A stretch of 53,671 nucleotides of DNA from Clostridiales bacterium (GCA_004557655.1 SFGJ01000009.1:1-53671); one strand, 5' to 3'; counted from the stretch's first letter, positions 27,532-37,420 are shown. Program-made: numbers and translations. The notes: generated by a model from the letters alone, not told the origin.

Positions 27532-28023
27532 ATGGATCGTATCAGTAAGGAGAACTATTATCTGGACATCGCGCAGACGGTTCTGGAGCGGGCCACCTGC
27601 CTGCGCCGGATCTACGGCGCCATCATCGTGAAAAACGACGAAATCATCTCCACCGGCTATAACGGCGCTCCCCGCGGCCGGCGCAACTGCGTGGACATGG
27701 GCTACTGCACCCGGGAGGCTCTGCGCGTGCCCCGGGGCGAGCGGTATGAACTGTGCCGCAGCGTCCATGCCGAAGCCAACGCCATTATCTCCGCCTCCCG
27801 GCGGGACATGGTAGGCGGCACCTTGTATCTGGTGGGCAAAGATGCCCAGACCGGCGAAATATTGGGCGACGCCACCAGCTGCGCCATGTGCCGCCGCCAG
27901 GTCATCAACTCCGGCCTTTCCCGGGTGGTAATCCGCAAAACACCCACGGAGTATGAGGTGGTGAATGTGGCGGATTGGATCGCCGCCGACGATCTGCCCT
28001 TTGTGGAGAATATCGGCGGGTAA
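27532..28023 (+). CDS. dCMP deaminase / ComEB-type cytidine deaminase
   Basis: The 163-residue zinc-dependent deaminase has the HAEANAI motif near residue 83, holding the zinc His and catalytic Glu. The second zinc motif is TSCAMCRR near residue 118, where Ser replaces the Pro of PCxxC. The insertion with TGYNGAPRGRRNC is typical of dCMP deaminases (ComEB family). The likely reaction is dCMP to dUMP, feeding dTMP synthesis. The ATG at 27532 follows GAGGTG; earlier codons overlap the promoter. It may be co-transcribed with the UPF0597 gene 62 bp downstream. Confidence 0.88.
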   Translation: MDRISKENYYLDIAQTVLERATCLRRIYGAIIVKNDEIISTGYNGAPRGRRNCVDMGYCTREALRVPRGERYELCRSVHAEANAIISASRRDMVGGTLYLVGKDAQTGEILGDATSCAMCRRQVINSGLSRVVIRKTPTEYEVVNVADWIAADDLPFVENIGG

Positions 28024-28085
28024 GTGGTCATACCTCCGGCGACGCCGGAAAAACATATACATATGAATAAAGGAGTGCGGTAAGA

Positions 28086-29357
28086 ATGTTAAACGAAAGG
28101 AAAACAGAAGCCTACTGTGCCATTCTGGCGGAGGAGCTTCTCCTGGCCACCGGGTGTACAGAGCCCATCGCCGTTGCGTATTGTGCTGCAAAGCTGCGTG
28201 AGGTGCTGGGCGTTAAACCGGAAAAAGTGCTGGCCGAGGTCAGCGGCAATATCCTGAAAAACGTGAAATCCGTGGTGGTGCCCAATACGGGCGGCCGCCG
28301 GGGCATTGACGCCGCCATCGCAGTGGGCATCGTGGCGGGAGATGCCTCTGCCGAGCTGCAGGTGCTGGCAGGTGTCACCGAGTCGGACACTGCCAAGATC
28401 CAGGCCTATCTGGACAGCAGCGAGATAACCGTCACCTGCCCGGAAACCCCCTGTATGCTGGACATCCGTCTCACAGGCTGGGCCGGGGCACACAAGGCCG
28501 TGACCCGCGTGGCCAACAACCACACCAATCTGGTATACATAGAAAAGGACGGTCAGGTCCTGCTGGAGAAGCCCGCAAGCGCATCCGCCGAGGACAATTT
28601 GCAGGACAAGAGCGTTCTCAATGTGAAAGACATTCTTACCTTTATTGAAACCGTACCCATAGAGCGTATCCGCCCCCTTATCAGCCGACAGATCCAGTGC
28701 AACGGCGCCATTGCCGCTGAAGGGCTTAAGGGGAACTGGGGCGCCAACATCGGCTCCACCCTGCTGGCTACCGGCACCGGCATCGAGACCGAAGCCCGGG
28801 CCTGGGGCGCCGCCGGGTCCGACGCCCGGATGAACGGCTGCGAGATGCCGGTGGTCATCTGCTCCGGCAGCGGCAACCAGGGCATCACCGCCTCCGTGCC
28901 CGTGTGGCGCTACGGCCTGTTTATGGGGGCCGACGAGGAGAAGATCCTTCGGGCCGTGGCTCTGTCCGACCTCATCACCATCCACCAGAAAACCGGCATC
29001 GGCCGCCTGTCCGCCTACTGTGGAGCCGTGTCCGCAGGTGTGGGCGCCGGCTGCGGCATCGCGTGGCTCCGGGGTGCGGACTATGACGGCATCAGCCACA
29101 CCATCTGCAATGCCGTGGCCATGATCTCCGGCTGCATCTGCGACGGCGCCAAGGCAAGCTGCGCCAGCAAGATCGCCATGGCCATCGGCACCGGCATTCT
29201 GGGATACAATATGTATCTGGGCGGCAACAATTTCCGCCCCGGCGACGGCATCGAGGGAGACGATGTGGAGGAAACCATCCGCAATGTGGGTATTCTGGCC
29301 TCCAAGGGTATGCACGAGACAGACCGGGTGATTTTGAACATTATGACGGGGCAATAA
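28086..29357 (+). CDS. UPF0597 / L-cysteine desulfidase family enzyme (CyuA-like)
   Basis: The 423-residue protein matches the UPF0597 family, whose studied members (YhaM/CyuA) release sulfide and pyruvate from L-cysteine using a [4Fe-4S] cluster. The family is distantly related to the alpha subunit of Fe-S L-serine dehydratase. The start LLATGCTEPIAVAY holds one conserved Cys. Further cluster Cys candidates are at GAGCGIAW and the SGCICDGAKASCA segment near residue 345. AAAGGAGTG precedes the ATG. No serine or cysteine transport genes are adjacent, so serine dehydration remains possible. A strong terminator follows. Confidence 0.85.
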   Translation: MLNERKTEAYCAILAEELLLATGCTEPIAVAYCAAKLREVLGVKPEKVLAEVSGNILKNVKSVVVPNTGGRRGIDAAIAVGIVAGDASAELQVLAGVTESDTAKIQAYLDSSEITVTCPETPCMLDIRLTGWAGAHKAVTRVANNHTNLVYIEKDGQVLLEKPASASAEDNLQDKSVLNVKDILTFIETVPIERIRPLISRQIQCNGAIAAEGLKGNWGANIGSTLLATGTGIETEARAWGAAGSDARMNGCEMPVVICSGSGNQGITASVPVWRYGLFMGADEEKILRAVALSDLITIHQKTGIGRLSAYCGAVSAGVGAGCGIAWLRGADYDGISHTICNAVAMISGCICDGAKASCASKIAMAIGTGILGYNMYLGGNNFRPGDGIEGDDVEETIRNVGILASKGMHETDRVILNIMTGQ

Positions 29358-29364
29358 CGCCCCG

Positions 29365-29406
29365 CAAAAGTAGAAGCTGCGGCCATCACCGCAGCTTCTG
29401 CTTTTG
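29365..29406. terminator. Terminator between convergent genes
   Basis: Two 18-nt arms (29365-29382 and 29389-29406), with one mismatch, enclose a six-base loop. The outer CAAAAG/CTTTTG ends supply T-tracts on both strands. Confidence 0.85.
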
Positions 29407-29422
29407 TGTTCTATGGTGGGGT

Positions 29423-29746
29423 TTAGTATTCTATCCGCACGGCGGTTCCGCTGACGGTGACCATAAGCATACCGTTGTCGGCGCCCAGCACCTCATAGTC
29501 AATGTCCACGCCTACCACAGCATCGGCGCCCATTTCCGCCGCCCGCTGTTCCATCTCGGCCATTGCCTGCCGGCGAGCGCCTATAAGCTCCTCCTCGTAG
29601 GTCGTGGAGCGTCCGCCGAAGAAATTGGTCAGTCCGGCCATGAAATCCTTGGCAAAATTCACGCCTGCGATGACCTCGCCGAATACTACGCCCTTATATT
29701 CCGCAATGCGGCATCCCTCCACAGCGGGAGTCGTAGTAACAATCAT
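29423..29746 (-). CDS. UPF0145 / YbjQ-family protein
   Basis: The 107-residue protein has the YbjQ features: the start VTTTPAVEGCRIAEYKGVV, the middle motif TTYEEELIGARRQAMAEMEQRA (about residues 48-70), and the end GADAVVGVDIDYEV. The family forms pentameric rings and is annotated as a possible heavy-metal-binding domain; no activity is certain. AAGGAGG precedes the ATG. It follows the SPFH gene by 23 bp and is probably the last gene of the HTH-NfeD/SPFH operon. Confidence 0.88.
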   Translation of the reverse strand: MIVTTTPAVEGCRIAEYKGVVFGEVIAGVNFAKDFMAGLTNFFGGRSTTYEEELIGARRQAMAEMEQRAAEMGADAVVGVDIDYEVLGADNGMLMVTVSGTAVRIEY

Positions 29747-29769
29747 AGCGTCCTCCTTGTTCCAGAGTC

Positions 29770-30699
29770 TTACTGTTTCACATTATCGTCACTCAAAACA
29801 GCCTTGGCACTGGCAGCCAGACCCGCCAGACCCTGAATTTCGCTGGGGATGATGAGCTTGGTGGCCTTGCCGTCGGCCACCTTCTCCAGGGCCTCCAGGG
29901 CCTTGAGCTTGATGACCTGATCATTGGGGGCGGCCTCGTTGAGCAGCTTCAGTGAGTCCGCCATGGCCTGCTGCACCTTCAGGATAGCCGTAGCCTCACC
30001 CTCTGCCTGCATGATGCGGGCCTGCTTCTGGGCATCCGCCTTCAAAATAGCGGACTGCTTCTCGCCCTCGGCCACCAGAATCTGGCTGGCCTTCTGGCCC
30101 TCCGCTTGGAGAATGGATTCCCGGCGCTCGCGCTCGGCCTTCATCTGCTTTTCCATGGCGTTCTGGATTTCGCGGGGCGGCAGAATATTCTTCAGCTCCA
30201 CGCGGTTGACCTTGATGCCCCAGGGGTCGGTGGCCTCATCCAGAATGGAGCGCATCTTGGCGTTGATGGTGTCACGGCTGGTCAGGCTCTGGTCCAGCTC
30301 CAAATCACCGATAATGTTTCGCAGGGTGGTGGCGGTGAGATTCTCAATGGCGCTCATGGGGTACTCCACGCCGTAGGTATAGAGCTTGGGATCGGTGATC
30401 TGGAAGTAGATCACGGTGTCGATCTGCATGGTGACATTGTCCTTGGTGATCACCGGCTGGGGGTCGAAATCCGCCACCTGCTCCTTCAGGGACACCTTCT
30501 TCACCACCCGTTCAATGAACGGCAGCTTCAGATGCAGGCCCACACCCCACACGGCATGGAACGCGCCCAACCGCTCCACCACATAGGCCTTGGACTGCTG
30601 CACCACATGGATGTTGCTGACGATAAGAATCAGCAGCAGCACGATCAGGACCGCCAGCGCAATGGTTCCGGCATTAAGATTCTGAATAAAATTTTCCAT
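29770..30699 (-). CDS. SPFH/stomatin-like membrane protein (QmcA-type)
   Basis: The 309-residue protein has an N-terminal membrane helix (about 13-32, IALAVLIVLLLILIV). The Band 7/SPFH domain follows (VVERLGAFHAVWGVGL, IDTVIYFQITDPKLYTYGV). A long Ala/Glu/Gln-rich coiled coil (about 190-250) gives oligomerisation. These proteins scaffold membrane microdomains. The upstream gene supplies an NfeD domain, and SPFH plus NfeD is a well-known pairing in which NfeD's OB-fold interacts with the scaffold. AAGGAGG precedes the ATG. Confidence 0.92.
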   Translation of the reverse strand: MENFIQNLNAGTIALAVLIVLLLILIVSNIHVVQQSKAYVVERLGAFHAVWGVGLHLKLPFIERVVKKVSLKEQVADFDPQPVITKDNVTMQIDTVIYFQITDPKLYTYGVEYPMSAIENLTATTLRNIIGDLELDQSLTSRDTINAKMRSILDEATDPWGIKVNRVELKNILPPREIQNAMEKQMKAERERRESILQAEGQKASQILVAEGEKQSAILKADAQKQARIMQAEGEATAILKVQQAMADSLKLLNEAAPNDQVIKLKALEALEKVADGKATKLIIPSEIQGLAGLAASAKAVLSDDNVKQ

Positions 30700-30741
30700 T
30701 TTTGTTCCTCCTTGTATATGTAATATATGTGCTCACTTCAA

Positions 30742-31536
30742 TTATAACCGCTCCACGAACAGTTTCACACCCTCCATGCGCACGATGCGTACCATGGTGT
30801 CCTCCTGCAGTATTTCGCCGGATTCGCTGCGGGCGGACCAGGTCTTACCCTCCACATATACCGCCCCGGAGGGCTCGGTGTTGTCGATGGTTTCCGTGAC
30901 CCGGGCCTCCTTGCCCAGCACAACATCGGCGTTGGTGGGCGTAATCTTCTTATCCATCATTTTTCGCACCAGGGGCCGGGTGGCCAGCAGCGCTACAATG
31001 GACACCACGAAAAACAGCGTCACCTGCAGCCAGACGGTTCCGCCGCAGATGGCGGTAATGAGCCCCGCCGCGCTGCCCAGCACGAACCAGATGGATGTCA
31101 GCCCCGCTGTGGCTGCCTCCACAATGCCGAAGACCACCATGGCGGCGATCCAGATAGCCGTTACCATATCTGTTTCTCCTCCTTTCAGGCACAGCCCCAT
31201 AAGCCCGGCCAGCACAGCCACTCCCAGCAGGATGCCGGCGGCCAGCCACTTGTTTCGGGGCGAAAGATTGTTGATGAGCGCGGAAACCGATGACCGCAAA
31301 GAGCCCGCAGGCGCATTTTCCCGGGAAATAGGGGGGCACTCCCCTTGTTCAAACAGATCATTGAGCGTCACATGATACTGCCGGCAGATAAACAGCAGCT
31401 TATCCATCTCCGGGTAGCCCTTCCCGGACTCCCACTTGCTCACTGCCTGCCGTGATACATGAAGCTGCTCGGCAAACTGCTCCTGGGTCAGGCCGCTGCC
31501 GCGGCGCAAAAACTGCAGCTGCTCCCCAAAGGACAT
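30742..31536 (-). CDS. In-frame fusion of an XRE-type HTH domain and NfeD
   Basis: The 264-residue frame begins with a Cro/C1-type HTH (about 1-63: GLTQEQFAEQLHVSRQAVSKWESGK). A linker and a membrane helix (about 96-117) follow. From Met124 onward comes a complete 141-residue NfeD-like protein: three membrane helices, then the OB-fold ending VRIVRMEGVKLFVERL. Met124 (31167-31165) has AAAGGAGG about ten bases upstream, encoded by the fusion itself as Lys-Gly-Gly. NfeD could therefore be made both as a fusion and alone. HTH plus membrane helix without NfeD is a known Firmicutes architecture, so this looks like an HTH gene whose stop was lost before nfeD. The ATG at 31536 follows GAGGAGAGG. The SPFH and UPF0145 genes follow in the operon. 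Confidence 0.85.
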   Translation of the reverse strand: MSFGEQLQFLRRGSGLTQEQFAEQLHVSRQAVSKWESGKGYPEMDKLLFICRQYHVTLNDLFEQGECPPISRENAPAGSLRSSVSALINNLSPRNKWLAAGILLGVAVLAGLMGLCLKGGETDMVTAIWIAAMVVFGIVEAATAGLTSIWFVLGSAAGLITAICGGTVWLQVTLFFVVSIVALLATRPLVRKMMDKKITPTNADVVLGKEARVTETIDNTEPSGAVYVEGKTWSARSESGEILQEDTMVRIVRMEGVKLFVERL

Positions 31537-31619
31537 AGCTTCCTCTCCTCTCGTGTCTCCAGAATACCAAAGTCCGCCGTCTTTGTCTATCAACCTGGAT
31601 TTGCGCGGCAATCTTTTTT

Positions 31620-31638
31620 GCGCAACCTCGGGTTGCGC
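31620..31638. promoter_or_regulatory. Palindrome between the HTH-NfeD operon and the RNA methyltransferase gene
   Basis: GCGCAACC-TCG-GGTTGCGC lies in the divergent intergenic region. It is about 10-28 bp after a possible minus-strand start site for a TATAAT at 31659-31654. It is a candidate operator for the HTH protein or a 5' UTR stem. Confidence 0.5.
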
Positions 31639-31692
31639 CGGCTTCTTCTCCTCATTATACAGGATAACGGCCGATGACGCCACTGTTTTTTC

Positions 31693-31721
31693 TTGCACTT
31701 TTTTCATTTCTATTCTATACT
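31693..31721 (+). promoter_or_regulatory. Promoter of the RNA methyltransferase gene
   Basis: TTGCAC (31693-31698) and TATACT (31716-31721) are 17 bp apart, 33 bp before the ATG at 31755. Confidence 0.8.
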
Positions 31722-31754
31722 GTGTGCAGGAATAAAAAGGCGAGGTGCGCTTTT

Positions 31755-32870
31755 ATGGCAACTTACATGATCCCCTGCCTGCTGGGGCTGGAGAAGCTGG
31801 TGGGCGACGAGGTGCGCAGGCTGGGCTTTGGGAACGTGCAGGTGGAAAACGGGCGTGTTTTCTGCCAGGGTACGGAGGCCGACTGCGCCCGGCTCAACAT
31901 CAATCTCCGGTGCGGCGCACGGGTGCTGCTGGTGCTGGGTCAGTTCCCGGCCCGGAGCTTTGAGGAGCTGTTTCAGGGAACGCGGGCCATCCCCTGGGAG
32001 GACTACATCCCCCGGGACGGCGCCTTTCCCGTGAAGGGGTACTCCATCACCAGCCAGCTCCACTCCGCCCCCGCCTGCCAGTCTATTGTAAAAAAGGCCA
32101 TGGTGGAGCGGCTGAAGAGTCGCTACGGTCTGGAGCAGTTTCCGGAGGACGGGGTAAAATATCAGGTGCGGTTTTCCATTTTCAAGGACAATGTAGTTAT
32201 CGGGCTGGACGGCTCCGGCGAAGGACTTTACAAGCGGGGCTACCGGGCGGTGGGCGTGGATGCGCCCCTGCGGGAAACTCTGGCAGCAGCCATGGTGATC
32301 CTGTCCCGTTACCGGGGCAAGGACCCCTTTTGCGACCCCTTCTGCGGCAGCGGCACCATCCCCATTGAGGCGGCCCTCATTGCCAAAAACCGCGCGCCGG
32401 GCCTGGACCGCAGCTTTGACGCCCAGCGCTGGGCTTTCCTGCCCCGGAGCGCGTGGCTGGACGCCGCGCAGGAGGCCATGGACAAAGAGTATCGCGGCAA
32501 GTACGACATCTGGGGCGGAGACATTGACCCCCATGCCATTTCCATCGCCAGGAACAATGCCGCCAAGGCCGGCGTGGAGGATGTGATCCGCTTCGAGGTG
32601 GCGGACATGAGAAATTTCCGGCGCACCAGCGAGTATGGCCAGCTGGTGACCAATCCTCCCTACGGTGAGCGTCTCATGGATCGGGCTGACGCGGAGGATC
32701 TGTACCGGCAGTTGGGCAGGGTGTGGAGGGCCCTGCCCGCCGGATGGCGGACGCTGGTGCTCAGCAGTCACACGGAGTTTGAGCGCGCCTTCGGCCGCCC
32801 CGCGGACAAGAAGCGCAAACTCTACAACGGGATGCTCAAATGCGACCTGTTTCTCTATGGCAACGTGTAA
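31755..32870 (+). CDS. THUMP-domain 23S rRNA (guanine-N2) methyltransferase, RlmL/YpsC type
   Basis: The 371-residue protein has an N-terminal THUMP RNA-binding domain (about 1-155) and a Rossmann-type SAM methyltransferase domain. DPFCGSGTIPIEAALIAKN near residue 195 is motif I with its following helix, GGDIDPHAISIARNNAAKAGV near 255 is motif II, and TNPPYGERL near 298 is the NPPY catalytic motif for N2-guanine methylation. It is the short form (no RlmK domain) found in Firmicutes as YpsC. The ATG at 31755 follows GAGGTG. The product of the reaction is inferred from the family. Confidence 0.9.
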   Translation: MATYMIPCLLGLEKLVGDEVRRLGFGNVQVENGRVFCQGTEADCARLNINLRCGARVLLVLGQFPARSFEELFQGTRAIPWEDYIPRDGAFPVKGYSITSQLHSAPACQSIVKKAMVERLKSRYGLEQFPEDGVKYQVRFSIFKDNVVIGLDGSGEGLYKRGYRAVGVDAPLRETLAAAMVILSRYRGKDPFCDPFCGSGTIPIEAALIAKNRAPGLDRSFDAQRWAFLPRSAWLDAAQEAMDKEYRGKYDIWGGDIDPHAISIARNNAAKAGVEDVIRFEVADMRNFRRTSEYGQLVTNPPYGERLMDRADAEDLYRQLGRVWRALPAGWRTLVLSSHTEFERAFGRPADKKRKLYNGMLKCDLFLYGNV

Positions 32871-32915
32871 GAATGTTGTTTGTTTTCAATTTATACACAA
32901 ATTCCCCGCTTTGAC

Positions 32916-32924
32916 TGCTATAAT
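32916..32924 (+). promoter_or_regulatory. Extended -10 promoter of the DAG kinase-like gene
   Basis: TGCTATAAT is an extended -10 element 40 bp before the ATG at 32964. No good -35 box is seen. Confidence 0.55.
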
Positions 32925-32963
32925 GGCAGATGTGTTTTTATCTTTTTCCTTCGGGAGGGGCTT

Positions 32964-33917
32964 ATGAAGCATATTTTCATCATCAATCCCACGGCAGGCA
33001 AATCCGACAGCCGCCAGCGCATATATGACATGGCCGACTCTCTGCGGCTCAAGCATGGTCTGGACGTCCAGTGCATCCTGACTAAGCGGCAGGGTCACGC
33101 CACGGAGTTGGCCCGCAAGCTCTGCCAGACCGGGGAAGACCTGCGGTTTTACGCCTGCGGCGGCGACGGCACCCTAAACGAGGTGGCCAACGGCATTATT
33201 GGCTTCGACAATGCCGCCATGAGCGTTATTCCCATCGGCACAGGCAACGATTTCCTTAAGAACTTCGGTGATCATATGGACAAGTTCAGGGACGCCGAAA
33301 ACCTGTGGAACGGTCCTCAGTTCCCTTTGGACGCCATTCAGGTCAACGACCGCGTCGCCGTGACCATCGCCTGCTCCGGCATTGACGCAAGGGTGGCAAG
33401 CGATGTGCACAAGTTCAGCGAGAGTCCCATTCTGGACGGCAAGAGCAGCTATATCGTAGCTCTGGCGGCGAATTTCCTCTTCCGGAGCATCACCTCCCAC
33501 TGGACGGTGACACTGGATGGCGTGGCCGCCGAGAAGGACTATGCTTTGGTAGCCGTATGCAACGGTCGGTATTACGGCGGCGGTTTCATGCCCGTGGCCG
33601 AGGCCCGGATGGACGACGGCGTGCTGAACACGCTGGTGGTGGACAAGATCTCCCGGGTCGCCTTTCTGAAGTTCGTGGGGCCTTATTCCAAGGGCAATTA
33701 TACCCAGTTTCCCCATCTGGCCCAGTGCTACACCGCCAGGGACATCGTCATCGCCTCCACCAAAAAGGACATCGCCACCTGTCTGGACGGCGAGTGCTTC
33801 ACCTCCGACTATGTGCATATCCGGTTGGCGGACAAGAAGCTGAATTTCTTCGGCCCGGAGGGCTGCGACTGCAATGCCACCGCCCGGGATATTTCCCCCG
33901 CCATGGCAAAAATGTGA
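32964..33917 (+). CDS. Diacylglycerol kinase-family lipid kinase (DgkB/YegS-like)
   Basis: The 317-residue protein has the DAGK catalytic domain: INPTAGK near residue 7, YACGGDGTLNEVANGI near 64 (nucleotide-binding GGDGT), and PIGTGNDFLKNFG near 92. The C-terminal beta-sandwich has GGGFMPVAEARMDDGVLN near 210, a family hallmark, and the final CLDGE motif. These soluble kinases phosphorylate diacylglycerol or related lipids for phospholipid recycling. GGGAGGGG precedes the ATG at 32964. It is probably monocistronic. Confidence 0.88.
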   Translation: MKHIFIINPTAGKSDSRQRIYDMADSLRLKHGLDVQCILTKRQGHATELARKLCQTGEDLRFYACGGDGTLNEVANGIIGFDNAAMSVIPIGTGNDFLKNFGDHMDKFRDAENLWNGPQFPLDAIQVNDRVAVTIACSGIDARVASDVHKFSESPILDGKSSYIVALAANFLFRSITSHWTVTLDGVAAEKDYALVAVCNGRYYGGGFMPVAEARMDDGVLNTLVVDKISRVAFLKFVGPYSKGNYTQFPHLAQCYTARDIVIASTKKDIATCLDGECFTSDYVHIRLADKKLNFFGPEGCDCNATARDISPAMAKM

Positions 33918-33944
33918 ACTTTTTGTAATTTTCCAAATTACCCC

Positions 33945-33972
33945 TTGCAAAACCAAATAGTTGTGGTATGAT
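33945..33972 (+). promoter_or_regulatory. Promoter of groESL
   Basis: TTGCAA (33945-33950) and TATGAT (33967-33972) are 16 bp apart, with TG in the extended -10 position. CIRCE follows 8 bp later. Confidence 0.75.
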
Positions 33973-33976
33973 AATC

Positions 33977-34011
33977 AGCGTTAGCACTCCTTTGTTTTGA
34001 GTGCTAACGCT
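33977..34011. promoter_or_regulatory. Extended CIRCE operator of groESL
   Basis: TTAGCACTC (33981-33989), nine bases, and GAGTGCTAA (33999-34007) are a perfect CIRCE. The symmetry continues outward by AGCG/CGCT to 13-bp arms, longer than at the hrcA operon. Confidence 0.97.
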
Positions 34012-34051
34012 GAAATTGTTTAATTTTAAAGGATATAAGGAGGAACAAACC

Positions 34052-34336
34052 ATGAAACTGACACCGCTTTCTGACCGCGTTGTGCTGAAGATGACGGAGG
34101 CGGAGGAGACCACCAAGGGCGGCATCATCCTCACCGGCTCTGCCAAGGAGAAGCCCTCTGTGGCTGAGGTCATTGCTGTAGGCCCCGGCGGCATGGTGGA
34201 CGGCAATCCCGTGTCCATGACCGTGAAGCCCGGCGACAAGGTCATCACCGACAAATACGCCGGCACAAAGATCACCCTGGAGGACGTGGAGTACATCATC
34301 GTCAAGCAGGGCGATATTCTGGCTATCGTAGAGTAA
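34052..34336 (+). CDS. groES: Co-chaperonin GroES
   Basis: The 94-residue protein has the GroES pattern: LTPLSDRVVLKMTEAEETTKGGIIL at the start (mobile loop near 17-30), VAEVIAVGPG in the middle, and GDKVITDKYAGTKI with the final DILAIVE. It caps the GroEL ring. AAGGAGGAAC precedes the ATG at 34052. CIRCE is upstream and groEL follows after an unusually long 163-bp spacer containing a palindromic repeat. Confidence 0.97.
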   Translation: MKLTPLSDRVVLKMTEAEETTKGGIILTGSAKEKPSVAEVIAVGPGGMVDGNPVSMTVKPGDKVITDKYAGTKITLEDVEYIIVKQGDILAIVE

Positions 34337-34350
34337 GAAACTTCTGCGCT

Positions 34351-34455
34351 GTCGTTGCGAGACCAGTCCGCAGACTGGTCGTGGCAATCCGTTCTCCCCG
34401 GCCTTATGCAAAGGGTGTTACGGATTCCACGGTCGCTTCGCTCCCTCGGAATGAC
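34351..34455. repeat. Palindromic MITE/REP-like element between groES and groEL
   Basis: This roughly 105-bp element has imperfect terminal inverted repeats (GTCGTTGCGAG against the complement of CTCGGAATGAC, 9 of 11 matching). An internal hairpin has arms GACCAGT/ACTGGTC. The segments GTGGCAATCCG and CGGATTCCACGG are complementary, so the whole can fold on itself. It carries no gene. The wording resembles dispersed intergenic repeats that I recall from Oscillospiraceae genomes; this is from memory, with no second copy in the window. Confidence 0.7.
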
Positions 34456-34499
34456 ATTCTTTTGTAAAATCATTATCTGCAATATAGGAGGCAATCAAT

Positions 34500-36125
<1,626 letters not shown>

Positions 36126-36138
36126 TACCCACATATTT

Positions 36139-36173
36139 AAAGGAGTGCGCCGCACTGCGGCGCACTCCTTTTT
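36139..36173. terminator. Terminator of groESL
   Basis: Two 15-bp arms (36139-36153 and 36157-36171) enclose an ACT loop, ending in T5 on the plus strand and with A3 on the other side. It separates groEL from a convergent symporter gene. Confidence 0.92.
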
Positions 36174-36178
36174 ACCTG

Positions 36179-37420
36179 TCATCTCCTTGCCGGATTCTTC
36201 TCCAGCCAGTCTTTTCCGTCCACAAATCTGGACACGATGAACGAGGCTACATAGTCTCCGGAGGAGTTGATCATGGTGGCCGGCGGGTCCACCAGGTTGC
36301 CGATAGCCACCAGGATGGGGAACGCCAGCTCCATCTGCGTGGGGAAGAAGATGGAGCAGATGATGTACTCTCCTATGTATCCGCCTCCCGGCACGCCGCT
36401 CATGCCCACCGACGACAGCACCGCCACCAGCACCACCGGCACCAGACTGCCCCAGCTCATCTCCTGACCGAACACACCCCACACGAAGGCCACCTTCAGC
36501 ACGCAGCTAAAGCACGAGCCGTCCATGTGCATGGTGGCTCCCAGCGGAATCACCATTTCCGACACATCCTTGCTGATGCCCGTCTGCTCTGCCACCTCCA
36601 TGTTGGTGGGAATGGTGGCCACCGACGAGCAGGTGCCCAGTGACACCACGGCGGGTCTTGTGATATGCCGCAGCATGACCCCCGGGCCCCGTCTGCCCCC
36701 GCCAAACCGGGCAAACAGCGGAAACGCCGTGAATACATACACCAGACACAGTGGATAGTAGACCGCCAGCGCCCGGCCGTAGGCCCCGGCGATCTGCGGC
36801 CCATAGGTGGCCACCAGGTCGGCGAATATGACGAAGAACGCAACCGGGGCGTAATATGTAATGATCTTCACGAACTTCAGCATGACCTCCGTCATGCTGT
36901 TCAGCCACTTGGCCACAGCGGTTTCCGCCCCTCCGGCCATGTTCACGGCAAAGCCAAACAGCGCCGAGAAAACAATGAGCGGCAGCATGGCCTTGCGGCT
37001 CAACAGACCCGCAAAGTCCCCCACGGTAAAGAAGTTCACGATCAGTTCCGACACCGAGGCGTACTCCCCCATCTCCCCCGCCGGGATCTCCTGCCACGGC
37101 ACAGGCACCGGCGGCACCGCCTTCATCAGGGCGAACATGAGCACGGCCGCAATGGTGCCCGTCACCACGAACACCGCCACTGTGACTCCCATGATCCGCC
37201 CCGCCCGGCGCATACTTCTCATGTTGGCCACGGATCCGGCAATGGATGCGAACACCAGGGGCACCACCACGCAGAACATCATGTTGATGAACACCGTGCC
37301 CAGGGGCTTGATGACGGCAGACGCTTTGGGCAGCAGGAATCCGAAGGCGCAGCCCAGCAGCATGGCAAGCAGCATCACTGCCAGAAAGCCGTAGTTTTTT
37401 AGGACAGATTTCTTTTCCAT
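36179..37420 (-). CDS. Dicarboxylate/amino acid:cation symporter (DAACS family)
   Basis: The 413-residue membrane protein has about eight membrane helices and two re-entrant loops. The family signatures are LGTCSSVATIPTNMEVAEQ near 265 (serine-rich hairpin), PLGATMHMDGSC near 297 (NMDG-like motif) and VGNLVDPPATMINSSGD near 370, where the last substrate-contact region has SSGD where NVTGD is common. It takes up dicarboxylates or acidic amino acids with Na+ or H+. It is monocistronic. The paralogue at 44.9 kb is only distantly similar. Confidence 0.9.
   Translation of the reverse strand: MEKKSVLKNYGFLAVMLLAMLLGCAFGFLLPKASAVIKPLGTVFINMMFCVVVPLVFASIAGSVANMRSMRRAGRIMGVTVAVFVVTGTIAAVLMFALMKAVPPVPVPWQEIPAGEMGEYASVSELIVNFFTVGDFAGLLSRKAMLPLIVFSALFGFAVNMAGGAETAVAKWLNSMTEVMLKFVKIITYYAPVAFFVIFADLVATYGPQIAGAYGRALAVYYPLCLVYVFTAFPLFARFGGGRRGPGVMLRHITRPAVVSLGTCSSVATIPTNMEVAEQTGISKDVSEMVIPLGATMHMDGSCFSCVLKVAFVWGVFGQEMSWGSLVPVVLVAVLSSVGMSGVPGGGYIGEYIICSIFFPTQMELAFPILVAIGNLVDPPATMINSSGDYVASFIVSRFVDGKDWLEKNPARR

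Noticed and set aside
31537..31707. N-terminal extension of the HTH-NfeD protein
   Set aside because: It would run through the palindrome and promoter region. The HTH domain starts at 31536 with a good ribosome site.
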